Origin: Blautia sp.
GTDB taxonomy: Bacteria; Bacillota; Clostridia; Lachnospirales; Lachnospiraceae
Direction: 5' to 3'
Assembly (NCBI GenBank): GCA_017463155.1
Contig: JAFTPT010000010.1
Span: 1-64,000 of the forward strand
DNA length: 64,000 nucleotides
Part shown: in pieces, positions 53,017-61,888 of the stretch
Position numbering within the stretch: position 1 is the first letter of the stretch
How the letters are laid out: each line of letters opens with the position of its first letter
The notes under the pieces: model-generated
What the model was told of the DNA's origin: nothing
Database searches by the model: none
Seen by the model: the letters and a program-made list of their open reading frames with translations, nothing else
Translations under genes and position numbers: made by a program

Positions 53017-53928
53017 ATGAAAACAGAGCAAACCTGTACCGTAGAGTCAAAGCCATACAGATTCAGACCGGTTCTGTTTTTTGTGCTGGCGTACCTGTTC
53101 ACATGGATCTTCTGGATCCCCGCGGCCTTTACAGGCCAGGATCTCGGCGCTGCCCTGATGCTGCTCGGGCTGCTCGCGCCGGCCGACGTTTCGACGGTGT
53201 TTGTCCTTGCGTCCGGATCCGCGCTTCTAAAGCATGATCTGAAGGTCAAGATCGTCGGATTCTACAAGGTTAAATGGATGAATGTCCTCCTGGCGATCCT
53301 TCTGTTTGCGGGCGTGATCGTACTCTCCATACTGCTTTCCCTGGCGTTCGGACAATCTCCGGACCAGTTCGCCTTTACGGAGGATTTTTCCTTTACCGGT
53401 GTCGGGATCGGAAGCGCGCTTGTGACCGTGACGCTCGCTTCGATCATCGAGGAGATCGGCTGGAAGGGATACTGTGAGGATTCGATCGGAGAGTACATGA
53501 ACTGGTTCCGTGAATCCCTGCTCTTTGGCGTTTTATGGTCGTTCTGGCATTTCCCGCTGCTGTTTATACAGGGAACCTACCAGGCGGGACTGATGGTAAA
53601 TCCGCTGTATGTGGTCAACTTCTTTGTCAGCGGCATACCGATGGGCTTTATCATCACCTGGGTCTACCTGGTCAGTGACCGCTCCATCCTGGCCTGCATG
53701 ATCTTTCATCTGGCCGTCAATTTCCTGCAGGAAAAGATCGCCATGACGCCGGAGACGAAATGTGTGGAGACGATCGTTGTGACCGTGGCAGCCGCGATCA
53801 TCGTGCTCATGAACAAGGACATGTTCTTTGAGACCCGGCATGTGGGCAGGCTGCTGGAGACGAGGTACGGGGAGACGGAAAAAGCCAGGACAGAGCTGCT
53901 CAAAAATACAACGGCCAAAGAGCAGTAA
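53017..53928 (+). CDS. CPBP-family intramembrane metalloprotease-like protein
   Basis: A 303-residue membrane protein with about eight helices. The CPBP/Rce1 motifs are present: IIEEIGWKGY (EExxxR-like), then LWSFWHFPLL, and MIFHLAVNF for the metal-binding His residues. Such proteins process CAAX-like or bacteriocin-type peptides or serve as immunity proteins. ATG 53017 has GGGAGGG upstream and gives a normal length; ATG 52924 with GAGGAG also fits and adds 31 polar residues, so the start is uncertain. It is downstream of tetR on the same strand. Confidence 0.85.
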   Translation: MKTEQTCTVESKPYRFRPVLFFVLAYLFTWIFWIPAAFTGQDLGAALMLLGLLAPADVSTVFVLASGSALLKHDLKVKIVGFYKVKWMNVLLAILLFAGVIVLSILLSLAFGQSPDQFAFTEDFSFTGVGIGSALVTVTLASIIEEIGWKGYCEDSIGEYMNWFRESLLFGVLWSFWHFPLLFIQGTYQAGLMVNPLYVVNFFVSGIPMGFIITWVYLVSDRSILACMIFHLAVNFLQEKIAMTPETKCVETIVVTVAAAIIVLMNKDMFFETRHVGRLLETRYGETEKARTELLKNTTAKEQ

Positions 53929-54008
53929 ATGGAGTACGAATATGGTAAAATTCATTGATTTGTGGTACACTTTTCATATGAAGAATTTTGAATGAAAAGG
54001 AGTGCAGC

Positions 54009-55619
54009 ATGCTTTCTATCATAATCGCGGATGATGAAGAAGAAGTGATCGACCTTTGCAAAATGTTGATCGAATACCCGGGTGTTGCCGTGATCGGTGA
54101 AGCACGCAATGGTCTGGAACTTCTGGATAAAATAGAAGAGCTTCATCCGGATGCAGTTATCACGGACATCAATATGCCGGGAATGACAGGACTGGAACTG
54201 ATCGAAACCGCAAGAGAAGAATTTCCTTCTGTCAATTTCATAGTGATCAGCGGGTATACGGATTTTGAATACGTTCAGACGGCACTGCGTTTTGGAGTCT
54301 GGGATTATCTCTTAAAACCAATCCAGAAAAAAGAATTAAACGGCATTCTTGAAAAACTGGATCATCATCTCATGCAGGAAAAAGAGGCTTCCGAACAGAA
54401 GGAAATCCTCGATATGGATCTTCGCAAAAGTCGCTCTGTCTTGCGGGAGCAGTATATTCGTCAACTACGGCAGGCGCTGAAGACCGGCACCGTTCTACGT
54501 GAAGATAGTATGCTGGTTCCGGAAGGCTTTTTTCAGATCGGAAACGAAGAGAAAACCGCATGTGTGGAAATCCATGCGGACAGCCGTATGCATACCGCGA
54601 AAGCATTGAATGCTTCTCTGATGGAGAAGGCAGAGGATATCTTCCTCCAGATCCAAAAGAACGCGCAGGATTCCGGCTGGGATGTCGTGACGATTAAAGA
54701 TAACGGCACGTATCTTATGGTTTTGGTGATCCCGGAGGGGTCTGCTCATACGTATGATGCTTTTCTTAAGAAGGCGGAAGCACAGATCCGCCAGTTTAAC
54801 AACCAGAGCCGGTTCATTCACCTGACCGGCGGAAGCAGTCTTTGTGTTTCTGCAGCCGACGAAGCGCTTTCCGCAGTGATTATGCAGGCCGGGTTCGCCA
54901 TTGCGTGCAGACCGGAAAAATGGGAGGAAGCGCTGATCCGCTATGTAGAGAAAGATTATCTGGCTGTACAGGAGATTCCCAGGTATTCCATGGCTGAACA
55001 GCTTCGCTCGTCCATCGCAGACCAGAATGAGGAGCGTGCATGTGAGATGGTAAAAGCTGCATTTGAGTGTCCGGATCAAGCAATTCCCGGAAGCTCCCTG
55101 CGTCTTCTCTCCGAACTTCTCGATTATATCAATCAGGCATTCCGTCTCCTTCCGAATGCACACAACCTGCCCAGGGAACTCAGGATCGATTCTTCGGATG
55201 TTCTTTTTGAAGAGCTGAATCCTTCCTGTATCCGGGAGCATTTGTGCCAGTGCATCCATGCTGCTTTCTCGGAATATCGTGATTTTACAGAAACGCAGGA
55301 AAATAATCTTATTCAAAAGGCAAAGAAATACGTAGCTCTTCACTACGCAGAAGAGATTTCTCTGGAAGATGTCGCCCGTCACGTTGTCCTGAATCCATCC
55401 TATTTCAGCTCTTTTTTCAAAGCGGAAACCGGAACAGGATTCATCAAGTACCTTCAGTATGTGCGGATGGAGCAGGCCAAAAAGCTGCTGCGTGAAAGCC
55501 ACCTTCGGATCGAAGATATCGCCAGAAAGGTCGGATACCGCGATCTCAAGTACTTTAATATAATATTCCGCAATGAAACCGGGGCTGCACCATCGGAATA
55601 CCGAAAGTTATACTCCTGA
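54009..55619 (+). CDS. YesN-type response regulator (receiver + AraC domain)
   Basis: A 536-residue regulator. Receiver: IIIADDEEEVIDLCKM, phospho site AVITDINMPGMTG, VISGYTDFEY and the Lys in LLKPIQKKE. The AraC double helix-turn-helix at the C terminus is ISLEDVARHVVLNPSYFSSF and IARKVGYRDLKYFNIIF. AAGGAG precedes ATG 54009. It leads a three-gene unit with a small histidine kinase and an ATPase-like protein. Its likely target is the RbsABC operon that lies tail to tail with it at 58.1-61.7 kb. Confidence 0.92.
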   Translation: MLSIIIADDEEEVIDLCKMLIEYPGVAVIGEARNGLELLDKIEELHPDAVITDINMPGMTGLELIETAREEFPSVNFIVISGYTDFEYVQTALRFGVWDYLLKPIQKKELNGILEKLDHHLMQEKEASEQKEILDMDLRKSRSVLREQYIRQLRQALKTGTVLREDSMLVPEGFFQIGNEEKTACVEIHADSRMHTAKALNASLMEKAEDIFLQIQKNAQDSGWDVVTIKDNGTYLMVLVIPEGSAHTYDAFLKKAEAQIRQFNNQSRFIHLTGGSSLCVSAADEALSAVIMQAGFAIACRPEKWEEALIRYVEKDYLAVQEIPRYSMAEQLRSSIADQNEERACEMVKAAFECPDQAIPGSSLRLLSELLDYINQAFRLLPNAHNLPRELRIDSSDVLFEELNPSCIREHLCQCIHAAFSEYRDFTETQENNLIQKAKKYVALHYAEEISLEDVARHVVLNPSYFSSFFKAETGTGFIKYLQYVRMEQAKKLLRESHLRIEDIARKVGYRDLKYFNIIFRNETGAAPSEYRKLYS

Positions 55620-55701
55620 AAATGAACGCATCACGGCACGTCCTTTTTTAGTTCTCTGAGATGGAAAGTCTATTTCAGTATACGCAGGAGATCATTTGGC
55701 A

Positions 55702-56598
55702 ATGAAGTATATATTTGTGACAGTTTCCTTCCTTCTGGCCTTGCTGATTGTTTTTTTATATTGGAAAAGCAGAAGACGGAATAACGCTTTTTTTCAATGT
55801 ATCCAGATACTTGTAAACGGCGAGAGCAGTGCGGAGCTTTTGGAACAGTCTAAACCCTATCAGATTCTTCCCGAAACCGAGAAAAAGCTGCTTGAGAACC
55901 TGGCTTTTCAGATGGAGGAAACCTCCCGTGCTTCGGTCCTTAAAAAAGAAGCAGAGCTGCATGCCTTGCAGAACCAGATCAATCCGCATTTTCTCTATAA
56001 TACGCTTGAAGTGATCCGGAGCAGGGCCATGAAACAGAACGTGTCGGACGTAGCTGAGATGGTAGAATCCCTGGCCATGCAATTCCGATACTGTATCAAT
56101 AACACAGGAGACATGGCCACCTTGCAGCAGGAACTGGATCACGTCAAGAACTATCTCCTGATTCAGCGGTACCGGCTCGGAGATCGGTTTCAGTATCAGG
56201 AAATCATCCATGATCCGGATGGAACCGCCTTGAAAAGTCATATGCCTGTAATGACGCTTCAACCGATCATCGAAAACTCTCTGATGCATGGAATCAACCC
56301 TAAGATAGACGGCGGGACCATCACCGTACGTATCCGTGTACGGGGAGAGCGGCTTCACCTGGTTGTGGAAGACGACGGCATCGGGATGCCGGAAGAAACC
56401 CTGTTAAAAATGCGCCGTCAGCTGAACGATAACATTCCTGTACAAAAAGAGAAGGGGAAGAGTGCTTCCAACGGGATCGCCATGCAGAATGTAAACCAGC
56501 GTATAAAGGTTTATTTCGGAGATCAGTATGGAGTCGATATCACCAGTACAGAAGGGGTGGGTACCAGCGTGTTTATAACGCTTCCTCTGGCCGTTTGA
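55702..56598 (+). CDS. Short histidine kinase without an extracellular sensor domain
   Basis: A 298-residue His_kinase/HATPase_c protein. One N-terminal membrane helix (MKYIFVTVSFLLALLIVFLY), a short coiled linker, then QINPHFLYNTLEVIRSR with the phospho-acceptor His, TLQPIIENSLMHG (N box), VEDDGIGM and GIAMQNVNQRIKVYFGD. YesM kinases normally carry a 250-residue extracellular domain between two helices; here there is neither domain nor second helix, so any signal must come from a partner. TTG 55696 with GCAGGAG just upstream is a possible earlier start by two codons. Confidence 0.9.
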   Translation: MKYIFVTVSFLLALLIVFLYWKSRRRNNAFFQCIQILVNGESSAELLEQSKPYQILPETEKKLLENLAFQMEETSRASVLKKEAELHALQNQINPHFLYNTLEVIRSRAMKQNVSDVAEMVESLAMQFRYCINNTGDMATLQQELDHVKNYLLIQRYRLGDRFQYQEIIHDPDGTALKSHMPVMTLQPIIENSLMHGINPKIDGGTITVRIRVRGERLHLVVEDDGIGMPEETLLKMRRQLNDNIPVQKEKGKSASNGIAMQNVNQRIKVYFGDQYGVDITSTEGVGTSVFITLPLAV

Positions 56599-56629
56599 CG
56601 CCTGCGTTTTATTATCCCCGGAGCAGATC

Positions 56630-58033
56630 ATGAAAAATGAAGTGTTATATCTTGAAAATCTGACGACCATTCAGGAAAACAGGAGCAATCTGCACCATGT
56701 AAGTCTGTCCCTGGAGGAGGGAGAGGTTGTCGCCGTGATCGGTCAGGATGGAAGCGGGATCGCGATCCTTGAACAGATTCTGTCCGGCATTGTCAGGCCG
56801 GACAGCGGCACTATTTATCTCTCCGGCAAAGAAACGGTTCTCCGTTCTGAGGACGACGCCAAATCCAGGGGGATTTTTTACATCTGTCATGAAAATGCTG
56901 TCATCTCGGAGCTTTCCGTATCTGAAAACCTGAATGTCCTGAAGCGTTTTATGTGGAAGGATTTCTGGATCGATGTAAAAGACAATGAACGGAAGACCAT
57001 GGAGATGTTCAGCCATTATGGGATTCACATTCCCCTGGATAAGGACTGCCGTCATCTTACGGTTGCCCAGTCCATGGAACTCTATATGTGTCGCGCCGTC
57101 CTTTGCGGTGCACGGATACTGGTGTGCAGAGAACTGGGGGAAGAGTTCTCTACTTCCGAACTGTTGGAACTGGATCATTTCATTACCATTCTGAAACAGG
57201 AAGGAATCTCCCTTCTGCTGCTGAATTCAGACCTTCGGAAAACAGCACCTGTCGCAGATGAAGTCGTCATCCTGAGAAACGGATATGTCTGTTATAGAGA
57301 TAGTGCGGAGAAAACGGATTTTTCCTTGATTGACCGGCATATGAACATCCTGAGGAAGGATCACTCCGTCATCCGGAGGGAGGAACTCGCAGATCCGCAG
57401 ATCTTCCTGAAGGACATTCTTCCCTGTAATTGCCCGGATCTGCGGTTCAGCTGTAACCTGTATCCGGGGCAGACAACCGGAGTTTTCTGGACCAACGGTA
57501 TTGTCGGAAATGTTGTTTTACAGATCTTTTCGGGGAAACTGAAAGCAACGGGTGTTGTGACCGAAAAAGGAACGTCAGGCGTTTTTGGAGACTGGTTCCA
57601 GGAAAACAGGCACAGGATCGTATGTATGGGAATTCATTTCTGGGAAACGAACCTGTTTCATAACCTTACACTCGAAGAGCATCTGCTTCTGCGGTTTTAT
57701 CATTCCTATTCCATGAAGCCACTGAATAAGAAGGCTTTGTCCGGAATTCTCAATGATTTTGTGCAGGAGTACCAGATCCCCCGGGAATATCTGAAGCTTG
57801 TTCCGCGCCTGATCCCGACGACTGTCCGGAACCAGATCGCTCTGTGGATGGCCTTGATCCTTCCGCCTAAACTTCTGGTACTGGATAACCCGCTCTTCAA
57901 CGCGGACGGAAATATGCAGCAGAGTTTTCTTTCTTGTCTGGAAAAACTGAAAGAGCAGAAAACGGCTGTATTATGGAGCAATAATAACAATTCTTCCTTG
58001 AAGATCTACTGTGAAAAGATATATTTGGTGTGA
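56630..58033 (+). CDS. Catalytically degenerate tandem ABC-ATPase-like protein
   Basis: A 467-residue protein with the two-domain layout and length of RbsA ATPases but without working sites. Domain 1: GQDGSGIA (38-45) replaces Walker A GxxGxGKS, so Lys is Ile and Ser is Ala; the signature is LTVAQSMEL not LSGGQ; Walker B reads ILVCRE with Asp lost; the switch His is Asn (LLLLNSD). Domain 2: WTNGIVGNVVL for the loop, TTVRNQIAL for the signature, LLVLDNPLFNADG with Glu to Asn. It should not hydrolyse ATP. Being co-encoded with a kinase lacking a sensor, it may pass transporter state to the kinase. Inference only. Confidence 0.8.
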   Translation: MKNEVLYLENLTTIQENRSNLHHVSLSLEEGEVVAVIGQDGSGIAILEQILSGIVRPDSGTIYLSGKETVLRSEDDAKSRGIFYICHENAVISELSVSENLNVLKRFMWKDFWIDVKDNERKTMEMFSHYGIHIPLDKDCRHLTVAQSMELYMCRAVLCGARILVCRELGEEFSTSELLELDHFITILKQEGISLLLLNSDLRKTAPVADEVVILRNGYVCYRDSAEKTDFSLIDRHMNILRKDHSVIRREELADPQIFLKDILPCNCPDLRFSCNLYPGQTTGVFWTNGIVGNVVLQIFSGKLKATGVVTEKGTSGVFGDWFQENRHRIVCMGIHFWETNLFHNLTLEEHLLLRFYHSYSMKPLNKKALSGILNDFVQEYQIPREYLKLVPRLIPTTVRNQIALWMALILPPKLLVLDNPLFNADGNMQQSFLSCLEKLKEQKTAVLWSNNNNSSLKIYCEKIYLV

Positions 58034-58035
58034 AG

Positions 58036-58084
58036 ACGGGAAGGTCCCGGGCTGCATCCTGTATGCGGCCCGGGACCTTCCCGT
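58036..58084. terminator. Bidirectional terminator between two convergent operons
   Basis: ACGGGAAGGTCCCGGGC and GCCCGGGACCTTCCCGT pair over 17 bases around a 15-base loop, lying between the degenerate-ATPase stop and the stop of the minus-strand binding-protein gene. No T run on the plus side. Confidence 0.7.
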
Positions 58085-58120
58085 GCGTCATTCTGTTTTG
58101 CTATCTGAACAATCCGGTGC

Positions 58121-59113
58121 TTATTCCGGGAACACTTCATCCACGTTTTCAGCTGTTACCGGAGTCATCGGAACAGCAACGACATTGTACTCGCCATCCA
58201 TCAGTTCCAGTTCATCTGTCGTTCCATCCAGCATATGACGGATCGTATTCAGGGCTGCAGAAGCCTCTGAGTAAGGATCCTGGAAAAGCTCAACATACTC
58301 CAGACCGTCACGGATCCAGTCGCCGGTAGATGCACTGATGCCTGCGACAATAAAACTGGAAGAGTCCATGCCATGTGCCCTCATGGATTCTACGATACCC
58401 TGAGTCAGCATGCTTCCCTGGGAGGCTACACCATCCAGACCGTCGACGCCATACTTCTGGATCCAATCCTCAAAGATCGCCTGCGAATTGGAGGGATCGA
58501 CCTTTTCGACATAGTTTACTTCTACGATCTCTACATCAGGGCGGTTTTCAGCCATCCAGGCCTCGAACCCGTCTCTTCTCTGTGCGGCGTTGGTCTGGCC
58601 ATAGGTCAGGCAGATCATGCCAATCTTGGCATTTTCCTTCAGCCCCTTTGACATCTCCTCTGCCAGCTGGGAACCGATCGCCGTATCAAAGCATCCTGCA
58701 TAATAGTACTCAAGATCTTTTGATTTGTCGGAAAGCTCCGGGGAGATGTTGATAAAGCAGAGCGGTACGTCTTTCTCATTAAACTGCAGGCAGTAATCCG
58801 GAAGAGAGAACAGCGGCTGCACGATCATGGCGTCAGGCTCCTTCTCCGCAAGGGCATTGATTCCTTCTATGTATCCATTCAGGTCAGGTGTTCCGGTCGG
58901 TGCACCATTTACAGCGTCGACCTCCAGTCCGTATTCCGGTCCCAGTTCGACAAGAGCATCATTCAGGCGCTTGCAATAATCATCTGACCACGCGGCAGAC
59001 AGAAAGCCGACTGTCTGCAGGTCTTCCTCTGCCATGGCGACAGTCGTAAAGCCTGTTCCCAGGGATAATGCCATAACAGCTGCCAGCATTGTTGATAACA
59101 CCTTTCTCTTCAT
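58121..59113 (-). CDS. Sugar-binding protein (RbsB-like)
   Basis: A 330-residue secreted protein: signal peptide MKRKVLSTMLAAVMALSLGT with cleavage near AMA, then a type 1 periplasmic-binding fold (QTVGFLSAAWSDDYCKRLND, NALAEKEPDAMIVQPLFS, DGLDGVASQGSMLTQGIVES). No lipobox. It is the last gene of the minus-strand ABC operon. The ligand cannot be read; the chitobiase-like and metallo-beta-lactamase-fold gene next door may belong to the same pathway. Confidence 0.9.
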   Translation of the reverse strand: MKRKVLSTMLAAVMALSLGTGFTTVAMAEEDLQTVGFLSAAWSDDYCKRLNDALVELGPEYGLEVDAVNGAPTGTPDLNGYIEGINALAEKEPDAMIVQPLFSLPDYCLQFNEKDVPLCFINISPELSDKSKDLEYYYAGCFDTAIGSQLAEEMSKGLKENAKIGMICLTYGQTNAAQRRDGFEAWMAENRPDVEIVEVNYVEKVDPSNSQAIFEDWIQKYGVDGLDGVASQGSMLTQGIVESMRAHGMDSSSFIVAGISASTGDWIRDGLEYVELFQDPYSEASAALNTIRHMLDGTTDELELMDGEYNVVAVPMTPVTAENVDEVFPE

Positions 59114-59197
59114 TTTGAGTCCTCCTTTTATGATAAACTATTAATTGTATCCAACATAAAGCAGATTTCTGCATACGGTAAGCAAGAGACACATCTG

Positions 59198-60175
59198 TCA
59201 GTGACTCTTCGTAGAACGCATGATCGCATTCCGGGTCGTGATATCCAGAAGTACGGCGATAAGGATGACGAGGCCTTTTACAACCTGCTGCCAATATGCG
59301 CTTACGGAGCAGAGGTTCATGACATTGTTGATAATACCGACAACAAAAACACCTACGATGGAACTCACTACATTTCCGACACCGCCGGCCATACTGGTTC
59401 CGCCGAGAACCGCACCGATAATCGCTTCAAACTCAAAGTTTACACCGCCTGCCGGCAGACCGCTGTTGGTACGCCCTGCGTAGAGTATACCACCAAGGCC
59501 GCACAGACCACCCATGACAATATAGTTGATGAAAAGCTGTTTTTTGACATTGATCCCGGCCGCTCTCGCAGCCTCGGCATTTCCACCGATCGCATATAAG
59601 TATCTGCCATGTGAAGTCCTGCTCATGATGATTGCCATGATGATGGTGGCTGCCAGCACGATGAGAAGCATCACGGGAATTCCGATGAGCTTTTCCTGGC
59701 CGATAAACACGATGGTGTCACCTACGCCGAAGATCGGTGCGCCGCCCGAAACCAGATATGCAAGACCGCGGACCGTCATCTGGGTTGCCAGTGTCACGAT
59801 AAATGCCAGAAGGCCGATATAACTGATAAAATAGCCATTCACTGCTCCGATCAGACAGCCCACCAGGATTGCCATGATCATAGCCAGGATCGAACTGCCG
59901 GTTTTCTGGAAGAAAAATGCCGTGATCACACTGGTCATAGCTACATTGGAGCCAGCGGAAAGATCAACTCCGCCTCCGATCAGCAGCCGAGTCATTCCCA
60001 AAGCAATGATTCCGTAAACAGCGACATTCTGTGTAACACTCATCAGATTTGAGCCGCTCAGGAAACGTGATGACAGTATGGTTCCGGCTATCATTGCGAT
60101 CAACAGGATCAGTACAATTCCGTATTTACCGTATAATTCTGCGAAGGATGCTCCCTTCAGGCTGTTCTTTTTCAT
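59198..60175 (-). CDS. Sugar ABC transporter permease (RbsC-like)
   Basis: A 325-residue membrane protein with around nine helices. The coupling loop AIGGNAEAARAAGINVKKQL and the family strand LGMTRLLIGGGVDLSAGSNV are typical. It overlaps the ATPase gene stop by four bases (ATGA) and so is translated by coupling. Binding-protein gene follows after 84 bases on the same strand. Confidence 0.92.
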   Translation of the reverse strand: MKKNSLKGASFAELYGKYGIVLILLIAMIAGTILSSRFLSGSNLMSVTQNVAVYGIIALGMTRLLIGGGVDLSAGSNVAMTSVITAFFFQKTGSSILAMIMAILVGCLIGAVNGYFISYIGLLAFIVTLATQMTVRGLAYLVSGGAPIFGVGDTIVFIGQEKLIGIPVMLLIVLAATIIMAIIMSRTSHGRYLYAIGGNAEAARAAGINVKKQLFINYIVMGGLCGLGGILYAGRTNSGLPAGGVNFEFEAIIGAVLGGTSMAGGVGNVVSSIVGVFVVGIINNVMNLCSVSAYWQQVVKGLVILIAVLLDITTRNAIMRSTKSH

Positions 60176-61659
60176 TTGACTACCTCCGATGCATATCCCA
60201 TGATTCTTTCCTGTGTGACTTCTTCCTTATCCAGAACTCCGTTGATCTGACCTTCACACATGACAATGATCCGGTCCGACAGGTTCATGATCTCTTCCAT
60301 CTCAGAGGAAACAAGGAGAACACCTACTCCTTTGCTTGCCAGATCCATAATGATCTGATAAATCTCTGCTTTTGCACCTACATCAATTCCTCGTGTCGGT
60401 TCGTCCAGGATCAGCACCTTCGGATTCATCATCAGCCATCTGCACAGGATGACCTTCTGCTGATTTCCACCTGACAGAAAGTTTGCCATGGTGGTGATGG
60501 AGCTTGTCTTCACGGACAGCTGTTTTGATGCTTCCAGAGCGTCCTTCCTGTCCTGCCTGTTATTCAGGAAACCATGCCGTGAACGCCGGTACAGGGAAGG
60601 AAGCAGGATATTTTCTTCGACAGACCTGCACAGAACCAGTCCATCATCCTTTCTGCTTTCCGTGGCCATCAGGATATCATGACGGATGGCATCCCGGACA
60701 TTCCGGATCTTGATCGGTTTTCCTTCCAGAAGGATCTCGCCGGAGGAATGTGGATCCAGGCCGAAAATGGAACGCATGGTTTCGGTCCTGCCTGCCCCCA
60801 CGATTCCTGCGAAGCCAAGAACTTCCCCTTTATGAAGGGTGAAGGAAATGTTGCGCACCTTCGGACCGTTATTCAGCCCCCTGACCTCCAGGAGAGGCTC
60901 TCCAATTTTAACTTCTCTGGTCGGGAAAACATTGTTCATTTCCCGGCCTACCATCATTTTGATCAGCTTTGCACGGTCCAGTTCCCTGGTCGGGCAGGTT
61001 CCGATATACTGGCCATCCCGAAGGACTGTCACCTCATCGGAAATTGTAAATACCTCATCCAGCTTGTGGGTGATAATGATGACCGTGATGCCGGCGCTGA
61101 TCAGCGTGCGGATAAACCCATACAGCTTATCAACTTCTTTCTGGGAAATAGAGCTGGAGGGCTCATCCATGATCACCAGCCGTGCATTAAAGGAGATGGC
61201 CTTCATGATTTCAATCATCTGGACGTCCGCTGTCTTTAATGTTTTCATCTGCTGGTGCGGATCATAGTCAAGACCCCAGCGCCGGAAGATCTCCTCGCAG
61301 GACCTGTACATTTCTTTCCAGTCTATGAGTCCGTTCTTCTTTGGATACCGGCCCACGAACATGTTCTCCGCGATGGAAAGATCATTGATCGGGCTTAATT
61401 CCTGGTAGATCATCGATATGCCATGCTCTACCGCGTCTTTTACCGATTTGAACTGGACCTTGTTTCCTTCAAAGAAGATTTCTCCTTCGTCCGGCTGATA
61501 TTGCCCGAACAGGACTTTCATAAGCGTGGACTTTCCGGCTCCATTTTCCCCCATGACCGCATGAACCGTACCTGCTTTAACATCGAGATGCACCTGGTCC
61601 AACGCTTTAACTCCCGGGAAGGATTTGGAGATGCCTTTCATATTCAAAATATCGCCCAT
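60172..61659 (-). CDS. Sugar ABC transporter ATPase (RbsA-like), catalytically intact
   Basis: A 495-residue tandem ATPase. First half: GENGAGKSTLMKV, signature-like KTADVQMIEIMKAI, Walker B LVIMDEPSSSIS. Second half: GIVGAGRTETMRSIFG, FLSGGNQQKVILCRWL, Walker B VLILDEPTRGIDVG. It leads the operon of ATPase, permease and binding protein. It is the catalytic counterpart of the degenerate ATPase-like protein 3 kb away, which shares its layout but not its motifs. Family call is firm. Confidence 0.93.
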   Translation of the reverse strand: MGDILNMKGISKSFPGVKALDQVHLDVKAGTVHAVMGENGAGKSTLMKVLFGQYQPDEGEIFFEGNKVQFKSVKDAVEHGISMIYQELSPINDLSIAENMFVGRYPKKNGLIDWKEMYRSCEEIFRRWGLDYDPHQQMKTLKTADVQMIEIMKAISFNARLVIMDEPSSSISQKEVDKLYGFIRTLISAGITVIIITHKLDEVFTISDEVTVLRDGQYIGTCPTRELDRAKLIKMMVGREMNNVFPTREVKIGEPLLEVRGLNNGPKVRNISFTLHKGEVLGFAGIVGAGRTETMRSIFGLDPHSSGEILLEGKPIKIRNVRDAIRHDILMATESRKDDGLVLCRSVEENILLPSLYRRSRHGFLNNRQDRKDALEASKQLSVKTSSITTMANFLSGGNQQKVILCRWLMMNPKVLILDEPTRGIDVGAKAEIYQIIMDLASKGVGVLLVSSEMEEIMNLSDRIIVMCEGQINGVLDKEEVTQERIMGYASEVVK

Positions 61660-61888
61660 ATCAAACAGCCTCCCTCCTGCCGTCTGGCTTCCGTCTTTTC
61701 CTGGTGTTAATCATAAAGGAATAATCCGTTATTGAACATGTGACTATTTTTGGGTTTTCGGGGGGTGTTTCAAGGAATCGCCAAAAGATGCACCCCCTTT
61801 CCTGCAAAATGCCCCTTTGAATTACAGACCGGCTTCGCATAGAATAACCATATACAGAACATCAGAATGCAAAGGAGGAACATCTATT

